Positions 32,734 to 40,178 of a stretch of 40,654 bases of DNA are shown here, piece by piece. Made by a program: the position numbers and the translations under genes. The stretch comes from an uncultured Mailhella sp. (GTDB taxonomy: Bacteria > Desulfobacterota > Desulfovibrionia > Desulfovibrionales > Desulfovibrionaceae): the NCBI GenBank assembly GCA_910579055.1, contig CAJTSU010000014.1, positions 1 to 40,654 of the forward strand, written 5' to 3'. Numbering within the stretch: position 1 is the stretch's first letter; each line of letters begins with the position of its first letter. The notes below the pieces were generated by a model that saw only the letters and a list, made by a program, of their open reading frames with translations, searched no databases and was not told the DNA's origin.

Positions 32734-34530
32734 ATGAAGCTGGAACATATCCTCCCCCGGGCCCTTGGCGACAGCCATTCCGACTGCGCCAGCATCTTCA
32801 CGTCTCTGGTCATGGGCGCGCACTTCGAGCGCAGCCGCGCCAGAAGTCTCGGATGGAGGGGCGTGCGGCCTTGCGCATCGGAACACCCCGCCTGGACCTG
32901 CCGCGCTGCCGGTTCCGACCTTGTTTTCGGCATCCGCTTTGACGGAGAGGAAAGCTGCGGCGACGCATCTCCCGCCGCGTCCCGGGAGCGGGCCGCCGCT
33001 TCCCGGCATTGCCTGCGCGGCTATTTCAGCCTTTACGCCTTTCCCCCCGCGGATTCGCCCCTGCTGGACTCGTTTCCTCTGGCGGCGCTCCAGTACGCCC
33101 TTTCCCCCGGTTATAAGGATGCCATCCGTGAATTTTCCGGTGGTGAACCTGCGTTTCAAGCCTTTCGCATGGGTCAGCTTCGGCTTGACGCCTCTTTTGC
33201 AGGGGATGCTCTGGCCCTGACGCTGGAAGCTCCGGCCCGTCACCGTGTGCTCGCCGCCGACGGCATAACGGCAGACGCCTGCGCGGACGCCCCGGAAAAA
33301 GGCTGGCTGGTCGCGCCCGGCGCTCCGGAATGCGACGTGCCGGCCTTCCGGCTCTTCATGCGGCTTTTTGCCGTGCTGGCCGCCACGGCGGAACAGCGGC
33401 TCGACGAAAAAGCCGCTGTTTCCCGCGGCCTCTCTTCCGTGCCCCGCATGTGCTTTCATCGGGACGGCCGTATGGAGGAATGCCCTGAAGAAAAAGAATT
33501 TCTGATCAACTGCACAGCCTCATTCGGCCCTTCTCTCGCTCTGGCCGGAGAGGCGCTGACGCCGCTTCGCTCTCTGCCCGCCCGATATCGCGCGCAAGAG
33601 CCGGAGCGGCGTTCCCTCCCTGTTCTCCATGTGCTTACCGGCTTCCTCGGCGCGGGGAAGACCACCTTCCTGCGCCGCTGGCTGGACTTTCTGCACGGAC
33701 GTGAACGGTACACCGGCGTTATCCAGAACGAATTCGGCAAGGTGGCGCTGGACGCCGCGCTCATGAAAGGCGACACCGTTGTGGAAGCGCTGGATGAAGG
33801 CTGCGTATGCTGTTCCCTGGCCGACAGCCTGCGCCCCGGACTGGAGCGCATCATAGCCGCCATGCCCGCTGAACAGTTTGTGCTGGAAACCACGGGGCTG
33901 GCCAATCCCGCCAACGTCATGGCAGCGCTGAACGGCCTGCGCGATCTTGTCGCGCCCGGCCTGGTCATCACCGTGGCAGACGCCCTGGACCTGCGCGGGA
34001 ACCGTGCTCTTTCTCCCGACGGCCCCGGCCTGGAAAACGCGGGCATACGGCATGCCCAACTCCGGAAAGCCGACGTCATTATCGTCAACAAAAGCGACAT
34101 GCTCTCTTCTGCCGAACTGGAGGCCTTGATCAGCCGTTTGCGCGCACTGAACGGCAAGGCTCTTGTGCTGGCCGCCCAATATGGCAATATCGCCTTCGCG
34201 GAGCTGGACGCGTGGATAGACGCCCACGGCGAAACGCGGCTGCCTTCCCATGCTCCGCACATTTTGCCGATGGGGCAAAAGGACGTCACCCATGCGGAAG
34301 AAGGCTACATTGCCCGCATCGTGACGTTTGAACAGCCTGTTTCGCAGGCGGGCCTTGAACAGCTGCTGCGCCGGGCCGGGCCGGGGCTGTGCAGGGCCAA
34401 GGGAATCATCCCCATTGAAGGAAAAGGTATCTGCATTGTGCAGTATGCCGCCTCCCGGCTGGAAATCACCCCGGCCCCCGGTGAAATGCCCGTCGGCCTT
34501 ACGCTTATCGGCACGAACCCCGCAATCTGA
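32734..34530 (+). CDS. G3E-family (COG0523) GTPase with a long N-terminal extension
   Basis: Metal-handling GTPase of the CobW/YjiA/ZNG1 type. The 598 residues divide into an unrecognised N-terminal region (about 1-295) and a complete GTPase: Walker A TGFLGAGKTT (about 304-313), the metal site GCVCC (about 356-360), LETTGLANP, NKSD (about 450) and a CobW C-terminal domain (about 510-598). Ordinary members are 320-400 residues, so the extension is the oddity. It contains an NCTASFGPSLALAGEAL stretch and several Cys but no motif I know. It follows the zinc-type hydrolase, which suggests delivery of metal to it before Tat export. The ribosome site is weak (GAGA). Confidence 0.87.
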   Translation: MKLEHILPRALGDSHSDCASIFTSLVMGAHFERSRARSLGWRGVRPCASEHPAWTCRAAGSDLVFGIRFDGEESCGDASPAASRERAAASRHCLRGYFSLYAFPPADSPLLDSFPLAALQYALSPGYKDAIREFSGGEPAFQAFRMGQLRLDASFAGDALALTLEAPARHRVLAADGITADACADAPEKGWLVAPGAPECDVPAFRLFMRLFAVLAATAEQRLDEKAAVSRGLSSVPRMCFHRDGRMEECPEEKEFLINCTASFGPSLALAGEALTPLRSLPARYRAQEPERRSLPVLHVLTGFLGAGKTTFLRRWLDFLHGRERYTGVIQNEFGKVALDAALMKGDTVVEALDEGCVCCSLADSLRPGLERIIAAMPAEQFVLETTGLANPANVMAALNGLRDLVAPGLVITVADALDLRGNRALSPDGPGLENAGIRHAQLRKADVIIVNKSDMLSSAELEALISRLRALNGKALVLAAQYGNIAFAELDAWIDAHGETRLPSHAPHILPMGQKDVTHAEEGYIARIVTFEQPVSQAGLEQLLRRAGPGLCRAKGIIPIEGKGICIVQYAASRLEITPAPGEMPVGLTLIGTNPAI

Positions 34531-34534
34531 ATCG

Positions 34535-34731
34535 CAAAGGAATTCCTCATGTTTCAATCCACAGTCGCCCCATCCGTCGACTGACTCCGCGGCCGACGGA
34601 TAGGGGGCGTGCGGATTGCCCCGCCCTGAAGGGAGGGGGTACGGAAAAGGATTTCATCGGCTTCGCCGTCTTGTCAACCACTCGTTTCCCCCTCAAGGGG
34701 GAGGTCTCAAACCACAAAGGAATTTTTGATG
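34535..34731 (+). repeat. 195-bp direct repeat, copy 2 (leader of exbB operon)
   Basis: Close copy of 23488-23682, in the same orientation and again ending exactly at a start codon. Both keep the 11-codon ORF, the C-run/G-run hairpins and the terminal AAAGGAATTTTTG ribosome site. Confidence 0.9.
34549..34584 (+). CDS. Conserved 11-residue leader ORF, copy 2
   Basis: MFQSTVAPSVD followed by TGA, preceded by AAAGGAATTCCTC. The Gly codon of copy 1 is Val here and breaks the top pairs of the overlapping hairpin, leaving 6 bp (CAGTCG/CGACTG). See 23502-23537. Confidence 0.4.
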   Translation: MFQSTVAPSVD

Positions 34732-35313
34732 AACATATTCCTGATGGGCGGCTGGATGATGTGGCCCCTGGCGCTGGTTTCCGTGACGGTAACAGCCATT
34801 GTGGCGGAACGCCTCCTGCTTTTTTCCTCCTGCCCTTTTCCGCCGAAAGACTTCACCGAACGCCTTGAGCAGGCGGTGGAAGGCAATACCGTCCCTTTGC
34901 TGGAAGCGCTGCGCAAGGTTCCCATGCTGCGCCGTTTTGCCGACGCCATGGAGCGCAGCCACCCCGGCAGGGAAGCCGCCCTCCGCATTGAAGGTGAAGC
35001 GGTGATAAAAAAGCTGGAAAAGTATCTTCCCCTGCTGTCCATTCTGGCCCGGCTTGCGCCGCTCATGGGCCTTCTGGGCACGGTGCTGGGCATGATCTCC
35101 GCCTTTTCCGAAATCGCGAACGCGCAGGCGGGCGTGAACATGAATCAGCTCGCGGGGGGAATATGGCAGGCGCTCATCACCACGGCCGCCGGGCTGTTCA
35201 TCGCCATCCCGGCCCTGTTCTGCCTGCACCACTTCCAGAGCAGAACAACCGCCGTGGCCGCCGCCCTTTCCGATGCCGCCAACGCCGTTCCCTCCCTGCC
35301 GGAGGAACGTTGA
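34729..35313 (+). CDS. exbB: ExbB/TolQ-family proton channel subunit
   Basis: Inner-membrane subunit of the motor that energises TonB. The 194-residue protein has an N-terminal helix (about 8-28), a cytoplasmic helical part, and the two conserved helices with LARLAPLMGLLGTVLGMI (about 105-122) and GIWQALITTAAGLFIAIPA (about 144-162), which are the MotA/TolQ/ExbB signature. The ATG at 34729 is chosen with AAAGGAA upstream; a TTG at 34726 is also in frame. It is followed by ExbD and TonB genes. Confidence 0.92.
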   Translation: MNIFLMGGWMMWPLALVSVTVTAIVAERLLLFSSCPFPPKDFTERLEQAVEGNTVPLLEALRKVPMLRRFADAMERSHPGREAALRIEGEAVIKKLEKYLPLLSILARLAPLMGLLGTVLGMISAFSEIANAQAGVNMNQLAGGIWQALITTAAGLFIAIPALFCLHHFQSRTTAVAAALSDAANAVPSLPEER

Positions 35314-35314
35314 C

Positions 35315-35749
35315 ATGCTTGACCTGCGGCCACGGCACGACTTCAAGACGGAACTCGATCTCACGCCGTTCATGGACGTGATTTTCATTCTGCTGCTGTT
35401 CTTCATCATTGCTTCGGCCTTTGCCGTGCGCGGGCTGGATATCGACCTGCCCCCCGCCAGGAGCAGCCAGGCGCTCTCCGGACGGGTGGTGGAAATACGC
35501 CTGAATGAAGACGGCAGTTTCCTCTGCGACGGCGTTCCCGTGGAAAGGGCCTTTCTGCGCTACAAGCTTCAGGATATCGTGAGAGGCTTCCGCAAGACGC
35601 CGGGGCAGCTCGTGCTCAAGGCCGCCCCGAAAGCGCCTGTGGATGCCCTTGTTTTTGTGGTGGATGAAGTGCGCATGCTGGGCGGGGAAAAGCTCATGGT
35701 GGCGACCTCGCGCCCAGGCGACGATCGGGCCGGCAGTGCAGGGGAGTAA
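35315..35749 (+). CDS. exbD: ExbD/TolR-family protein
   Basis: Partner of ExbB, 144 residues. A short cytoplasmic start is followed by the single helix with LDLTPFMDVIFILLLFFIIAS in which Asp (about residue 21) is the conserved proton-carrying residue, then a periplasmic domain rich in beta strands (DLPPARSSQAL onwards). The ATG at 35315 has GGAGG 9 bases upstream and sits one base after the exbB stop. Confidence 0.92.
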   Translation: MLDLRPRHDFKTELDLTPFMDVIFILLLFFIIASAFAVRGLDIDLPPARSSQALSGRVVEIRLNEDGSFLCDGVPVERAFLRYKLQDIVRGFRKTPGQLVLKAAPKAPVDALVFVVDEVRMLGGEKLMVATSRPGDDRAGSAGE

Positions 35750-35755
35750 CGCGAC

Positions 35756-36271
35756 ATGACCGACAGCGAACGCCTTTGGACGGGTGTGGCCATCTCCCTG
35801 TTCCTGCACTTTTCCCTGACCCTGCGGTATCCCGCTGTCGAAGAGGAAAAGATCGGTTTTCGCGCCGTTCTGGAAATGGAGAGCCAGTCCTCCGCCCTGC
35901 CGAACGCGACGCGGCAGGGAACAGGCGTGGAATCCGCTCCGGCGGCCGGCCCGGAAGAGGCCGAACAGCTTGATCGGAAACGCCGCGCCTATCTCCGTTA
36001 TATTGAGGACGTGGACGACGCGATCCATGCCAGGCGGCTGGTTTCCGGCGATACCGGGCTTATCGGCGTAGCCCTTTGCGCGTTCACCATAGAGGCCGAC
36101 GGCACATTCCGTTCCCCGCAGATCGTCTCAACATCCGGCAGGCCGGAACTTGATGCCTCGGCCCTGCGCGCCGTACGCGCGGCCAGCGGCGTGGTGCGCC
36201 GTCCCGACATTCTGGGTTCCGAGCCCATCCATGTTTCCCTTCAGGTAAAATATCAGTACGGCCTGGAATGA
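35756..36271 (+). CDS. tonB: Short TonB-family protein
   Basis: Energy transducer linking ExbBD to outer-membrane receptors. The 171 residues have an N-terminal anchor (VAISLFLHFSLTL, about 11-23, with the Ser-x3-His pattern of TonB anchors), a short acidic linker, and a C-terminal TonB domain with GLIGVALCAFTIEADGTFRSP split around 102-122 and SGRPELDASALRAVRAA. The long Pro-Lys/Pro-Glu linker of standard TonB is missing, so it may span a thin periplasm or serve a special partner. No TonB-dependent receptor is in the window. Confidence 0.85.
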   Translation: MTDSERLWTGVAISLFLHFSLTLRYPAVEEEKIGFRAVLEMESQSSALPNATRQGTGVESAPAAGPEEAEQLDRKRRAYLRYIEDVDDAIHARRLVSGDTGLIGVALCAFTIEADGTFRSPQIVSTSGRPELDASALRAVRAASGVVRRPDILGSEPIHVSLQVKYQYGLE

Positions 36272-36417
36272 GCCCCTTCACGAAGGCGCAAGCGAGCCAG
36301 CCGTGGATACATGTTGCCTTATCTCCGCTGTCGCCATTCGCAAGGCTCCTTCGTCGCCTAGAGCGTTTTGCGATTGAAAGTATCTGCCAGCCAAGATCCT
36401 ATGTTCTGGCGCGCAGG

Positions 36418-36458
36418 TTTCACGCCTCCGCCGGAGCTTAACGCCGCAAGTGAATTGC
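36418..36458 (+). repeat. 41-bp repeat, copy A (resembles the end of tgt)
   Basis: It matches 39400-39440 at 38 of 41 bases. Read in the tgt frame it would encode FHASAGA and a TAA stop. It continues into a perfect hairpin GCCGCA/TGCGGC. It is not inside a gene here. Confidence 0.75.
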
Positions 36459-36550
36459 GGCTACTCCGTCGGAGCGGCGCCCTTAGCCGTTAGCGCGCAG
36501 CGCTTTACGGATAAGGAGAGCAGAGATGAGCCTCGCTCCGCTCGACTCCG

Positions 36551-36576
36551 AGAGCATTTCAATGACAAAATGCTCT
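36551..36576. repeat. AGAGCATTT palindromic repeat
   Basis: Perfect 9-bp arms AGAGCATTT and AAATGCTCT around an 8-base loop. Relatives are at 21784, 28644 and 36359. Confidence 0.7.
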
Positions 36577-36589
36577 GACGACTGCCGCT

Positions 36590-36698
36590 CGCCCGTGTGG
36601 AACACGGGCTGTCTTTACGGCAACGAATGTTGCCGCCCGTGCCTTGGTAAAAATCCACGTCTGGCGCAACGCCATCAACACGGTTCTACTACAGAGCC
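36590..36698 (-). repeat. MITE-like repeat, 5' part, inverted
   Basis: On the minus strand it starts GGCTCTGTAGTAGAACCGTG at 36698, continues GTTGATGGCGTTGCGCC, then ACGGGCGGCAACATTCGTTG and AAAGACAGC..GTTCCACACGGGC. All blocks occur in the same order in 39449-39560. Confidence 0.75.
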
Positions 36699-36817
36699 CG
36701 ATTCTTTTTTAACTTGCTTTTTTCCAGATGCGGCGGTATTGCTAACAGTCCTTCCCTTAAAGGGAAAGAAAAAGTATCCTGACTGCCCGACAAGGGCGGC
36801 ATCCATAGGAGGACGTC

Positions 36818-37033
36818 ATGGGCAAACAGTGTGAAATCTGCGGCAAGAAGGCTCAGGTCGGCAATCTGGTCAGCCATTCCAACATCAAGACCAAGCGCCG
36901 CTTCAATCCCAACCTTCAGAATGTACGCCACCAGTTCGACAACGGTGAAGTGCGCAACATCACCGTGTGCACCCGCTGCATACGCGGCGGTGCCGTGCGC
37001 AAGCCTGTCGTTCATGCCAAACAGGGCGAATAA
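36818..37033 (+). CDS. rpmB: 50S ribosomal protein L28
   Basis: Large-subunit ribosomal protein, 71 residues. It shows the L28 fold sequence: an N-terminal CEICGK, then VGNLVSHSNIKTKRRFNPNLQ, and CTRCIRGGAV at the end. The two CxxC pairs mark the zinc-binding (C+) form. It has a good GGAGG ribosome site and a terminator-like hairpin after its stop. Confidence 0.96.
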   Translation: MGKQCEICGKKAQVGNLVSHSNIKTKRRFNPNLQNVRHQFDNGEVRNITVCTRCIRGGAVRKPVVHAKQGE

Positions 37034-37070
37034 TCCCGTCTGGCCCCTGTGCCGACAAGCGGAATTTTCA

Positions 37071-37098
37071 GGGCGGGGCGTATGCTCCGCCTTTTCTT
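37071..37098 (+). terminator. Rho-independent terminator of rpmB
   Basis: Arms GGCGGGGC and GCTCCGCC (one G-T pair) with a GTAT loop, followed by TTTTCTTGT. The hairpin covers the ATG at 37082, one possible start of the rhomboid gene. Confidence 0.7.
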
Positions 37099-37117
37099 GT
37101 ATTCGCCCCTCTTCGTC

Positions 37118-38197
37118 ATGTTCGTACGCCGTCTTCCCTCCTCCCGCCGGGTTCTTTCCGCTCTGCGCCCCGCGCGGCGCAAGCCCCGCAACCTTATCCG
37201 GGCCGCCCGCCGTTCCGGCGCGGTCCCCCCGTTCTGGCGCGTGGTGGACGGGCGGATTACCGGCCCTGACGGGGAACCCGCGCGCGGAAGAATGCCCGAC
37301 GTAACGCCCCCGCCCCACCTGTCGGCCTGGTGGAAACTCGCACTGGACGCCAAAGGCATCCCCTGGATGGCGGACGGACACGGGGCGAACGCCCGCCTCT
37401 TTGTGCCCGCCCTGTTTGAACGCATGGCGCGGGCCGAACTGGCGGCCGTCACGGCGGAAAGCCTGCGCGGCCAGCCCGCCCCCCTGCCGCTGAAGCGCAA
37501 TCTGCACTGGACGCTCATTGTCCTGCTGATCTTCCTGCTCTGGCAGGGCTTCATTTCCGGCTGGCGGCTCCTGCCGGACAGCGCGGATCAAGGCTTTGCC
37601 GCCCTGCAAAGCCGGGCGGAGCTGTGGAGGAACATGGGCGCGCTGGACGTGGCCCGCGTGATCCGTAACCACGAATACTGGCGCTGCATCACCGCCCTGA
37701 CCCTGCACGCCGACGCGCAACACTTCTTCGGAAATCTGCTGTTCGGCGGGCTGTTGCTGGGGGTGGCCGCCCGCCGCATGGGATTGGGGACGGCCCTGTT
37801 GTTGGCTGTTCTGGCCGGGACACTGGGCAATGCGGCCAATACCCTGTACCGTCCGCTCCATCACGTCAGCCTGGGCTTCTCTACCGCCGTGTTCAGCCTG
37901 GCGGGAATCATCGGCGCGGACAGTGCGCTGCGCGAAGGGCGGGCTCCTGACGCCCGCCGTAAGGTTCTGCTGCCGCTGGGCGCGGCTCTGGCCTTGCTGG
38001 CCATGCTCGGCACGGAAGGCGAACGCACGGACTACGCCGCCCATATTTTCGGTCTGGCTGCCGGAATCGGTCTGGGTTTAATCGCCGGGTACGTTCTGCG
38101 GGAACGCGGCGTCCCCCGCCCCGCCCTCCAGATTCTTCTCGGCCTGATCGCCCTGCTCCTTCCCCTCCTGGCCTGGATCGCCGCGATCCGGGCCTGA
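37118..38197 (+). CDS. Rhomboid-family intramembrane serine protease
   Basis: Membrane protease that cuts other membrane proteins within or near the bilayer. From 37118 the protein is 359 residues: a basic cytoplasmic N-terminal region (1-130) and six or seven C-terminal helices. Family marks are LHADAQHFFGNLLFGG (the HxxxxHxxxN of helix 2), GFSTAVF with catalytic Ser (about 254) and AAHIFGLAAGIGLG with catalytic His (about 308). Starts at 37049 (GTG), 37082 and 37118 are in frame. I favour 37118 because the rpmB terminator covers 37082, but no ribosome site is visible for any of them. Confidence 0.88.
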   Translation: MFVRRLPSSRRVLSALRPARRKPRNLIRAARRSGAVPPFWRVVDGRITGPDGEPARGRMPDVTPPPHLSAWWKLALDAKGIPWMADGHGANARLFVPALFERMARAELAAVTAESLRGQPAPLPLKRNLHWTLIVLLIFLLWQGFISGWRLLPDSADQGFAALQSRAELWRNMGALDVARVIRNHEYWRCITALTLHADAQHFFGNLLFGGLLLGVAARRMGLGTALLLAVLAGTLGNAANTLYRPLHHVSLGFSTAVFSLAGIIGADSALREGRAPDARRKVLLPLGAALALLAMLGTEGERTDYAAHIFGLAAGIGLGLIAGYVLRERGVPRPALQILLGLIALLLPLLAWIAAIRA

Positions 38198-38235
38198 CAG
38201 AGTTTTCCCTTTTGCACCTGACCCAAGGATCATCC

Positions 38236-39423
38236 ATGAACGACACCCCCGGCATCTTTCATCTTCTGGCCACGGACGGCAACGCCCGCGCCGGATTGCT
38301 GTACACAGCGCACGGTCCCGTTGAAACCCCCATCTTCATGCCCGTGGGTACGGTAGGCAGTGTCAAGGCCATTGCCCCGGACGATCTGGAGGCTATCGGC
38401 GCGCAGATTATCCTCGGCAATACCTATCACCTCTACCTGCGCCCCGGTGACGAACTGATTGCCCGGCGCGGAGGGCTGCACGAATTCAACGCCTGGCGCA
38501 AACCCATCCTCACGGACAGCGGAGGCTTTCAGGTTTTCAGCCTGGAAGGTTTGCGCAAGATCACGGAAGACGGGGTGGAATTCCGTTCCCATCTGGACGG
38601 ATCAAAGCATTTTTTCTCGCCTGAAAACGTTATTTCCATCCAGCGCAATCTCAATTCCGACATCATGATGCAGCTTGACCAGTGTATCGGTTTCGGGGCA
38701 GGCCATGACGACGCCCGCAAGGCCGCCGAACTCAGCGCGCGATGGGCGCGGCGCTGCCGTGAAGCCTACCCGGCCGGCACAGCGGGCAACCTGCTTTTCG
38801 GCATTGTGCAGGGTGAGGCGTTCCCGGATCTGCGCGAAATGTCGGCCCGCGCCCTTATGGATATCGGTTTTGAGGGGTACGCCATTGGCGGGCTGGCCGT
38901 GGGCGAACCCAAGCATATCATGCTGCGTTGTCTGCGCCAGCTCCATCCCATCCTGCCCGGAGAAAAACCCCGTTACCTCATGGGGGTGGGCACGCCGCTG
39001 GATATTCTGCACGGCATTGAGGAGGGCGTGGACATGTTCGACTGCGTGCTCCCCACGCGCAACGCGCGCAACGGCACGCTGTACACATCCCGCGGCAAAA
39101 TCAACATCAAGCGGAAAGAGTTCGCGGAAAATGACGGCCCCCTCGACCCGGAATGCGACTGTTACACCTGCCGCACCTTCTCCCGCGCGTATCTGCGGCA
39201 CCTGTACGTCAGCGGAGAAATCCTCTCCTTCCGGCTCAATTCTCTGCACAACCTCACCTATTTTCTGAACATGGTGAAGGGGGCGCGAAAGGCGATTATG
39301 GAAGGACGCTATACGGAGTACAAGGCGCGCTACGAAGCCATGTATCCGGAAGAAGACCCGCTGTTCGAGGAACCGGAGGGGCAGCGCGGCACGAACATCT
39401 TTCACGCCTCAGCCGGAGCCTGA
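38236..39423 (+). CDS. tgt: tRNA-guanine transglycosylase
   Basis: Exchanges guanine 34 of GUN-anticodon tRNAs for preQ1 on the way to queuosine. The 395 residues include GNTYHLYLRPG, the DSGGFQVFSL segment with an active-site Asp (about residue 95), GIVQGE, GGLAVGEP, DCVLPTRNARNGTLYT with the second active-site Asp, and the zinc site CDCYTC...RHL. The start at 38236 has AAGGATC upstream. Its last codons and stop (HASAGA then TGA) lie inside a 41-bp dispersed repeat, so the tail may have been replaced by insertion. Confidence 0.96.
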   Translation: MNDTPGIFHLLATDGNARAGLLYTAHGPVETPIFMPVGTVGSVKAIAPDDLEAIGAQIILGNTYHLYLRPGDELIARRGGLHEFNAWRKPILTDSGGFQVFSLEGLRKITEDGVEFRSHLDGSKHFFSPENVISIQRNLNSDIMMQLDQCIGFGAGHDDARKAAELSARWARRCREAYPAGTAGNLLFGIVQGEAFPDLREMSARALMDIGFEGYAIGGLAVGEPKHIMLRCLRQLHPILPGEKPRYLMGVGTPLDILHGIEEGVDMFDCVLPTRNARNGTLYTSRGKINIKRKEFAENDGPLDPECDCYTCRTFSRAYLRHLYVSGEILSFRLNSLHNLTYFLNMVKGARKAIMEGRYTEYKARYEAMYPEEDPLFEEPEGQRGTNIFHASAGA

Positions 39424-39440
39424 CGCCGCAAGTGAATTGC
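39400..39440 (+). repeat. 41-bp repeat, copy B, overlapping the tgt stop
   Basis: It differs from 36418-36458 at three positions, one of which changes TAA to TGA. It provides the last seven residues and the stop codon of tgt. Confidence 0.75.
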
Positions 39441-39448
39441 AAGGAATC

Positions 39449-39631
39449 GGCCCTTTATAACCGTGTTGATAACGCTGCACGGGACGTATATTTTTATACG
39501 GCGCGGGCGGCAATATTCATTGCCGCAAAGACAGCTCTGTTCCACACGGGCCAAAGGCATGTATCCACTGCCGACTGCGCTTGCGCCTCCGGCGGTCAAG
39601 GATAGTTTCAACACTATTCCGGAACAGAGCC
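39449..39631 (+). repeat. Longest MITE-like repeat copy
   Basis: The 183-bp copy has a decayed left end (GGCCCTTTATAACCGTGTTG), the middle blocks GGCGGCAATATTCATTGCCG and AAAGACAGC, then CTTGCGCCTCCGGCGGTCAAGG, TTTCAACACTATTCCGG and the intact right end AACAGAGCC. The sequence immediately after it supplies the ribosome site of the lipoprotein gene. Confidence 0.75.
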
Positions 39632-39650
39632 AACCATAAAGGAATTTTTC

Positions 39651-40178
39651 ATGAAAAAAATATTGTTGAGCAGCGCTCTGGTTTTTCTGTCTCTGACAAA
39701 CGCCTGCACATCGGACAGTTCTATCCCCGACCAAAATCAGAGCAGGTCTGTATCCATGCCCAATCCCTTTACGTCTTACGGCAGTATACAGGAAGCCCGG
39801 ACGGCATTCGGCAGGGATTTCGCCGTTCCGTCCCTGCCCGCAGGCTACCGGGTGGCGGATATCGCCGTGGCAGAAATTCAGGGCGCAAAACTGGCACAGA
39901 TCCTGTATGAACAAGGCACCCGGCAGGTACTGTACCGGGTGACGCCCGCTCTTGACGGGAATCGGGACGCGGCGGCGACCATGCTCAGCGGCGACTACAA
40001 CCGTTATGCCGAACATGACACCCTGCATGCAGGCTCCAGCCGGGTTCTCGTTCGCGGCCGGGATGGCCTTGTGTTCGTAGCCTACTGGGAACACAACGGA
40101 TACAGCTATTGCCTCACTGCCCAAAACGGCCTGCCGAGCGAACAAGTCCAGACCATTGTGGAAAGCGTCACGCGTTGA
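39651..40178 (+). CDS. Putative lipoprotein
   Basis: A 175-residue protein with a lipoprotein signal (KKILLSSALVFLSLTNAC, lipid-bearing Cys about residue 19). After a Ser/Asn-rich linker, the mature part (about 45-175) alternates strands and helices: an FAVPSLPAGYRVADI start, VAEIQGAKLAQILYEQG, and a final EHNGYSYCL...SEQVQTIVESV, a layout seen in small periplasmic DUF4367-like domains, a weak assignment. The ribosome site AAAGGAATTTTTC matches that of the 195-bp repeats. Envelope function unknown. Confidence 0.75.
   Translation: MKKILLSSALVFLSLTNACTSDSSIPDQNQSRSVSMPNPFTSYGSIQEARTAFGRDFAVPSLPAGYRVADIAVAEIQGAKLAQILYEQGTRQVLYRVTPALDGNRDAAATMLSGDYNRYAEHDTLHAGSSRVLVRGRDGLVFVAYWEHNGYSYCLTAQNGLPSEQVQTIVESVTR

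Larger units (their letters stand above)
36272..36817. other. Repeat-filled intergenic region before rpmB
   Basis: A 546-base stretch without a supported gene. It holds an AGAGCGTTTTGCGATTG fragment (36359-36380), the 41-bp repeat shared with the end of tgt (36418-36458), several hairpins, the AGAGCATTT palindrome (36551-36576) and a minus-strand MITE-like copy (36590-36698). A purine-rich ribosome site (GGAGGAC) lies just before rpmB. Confidence 0.65.
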
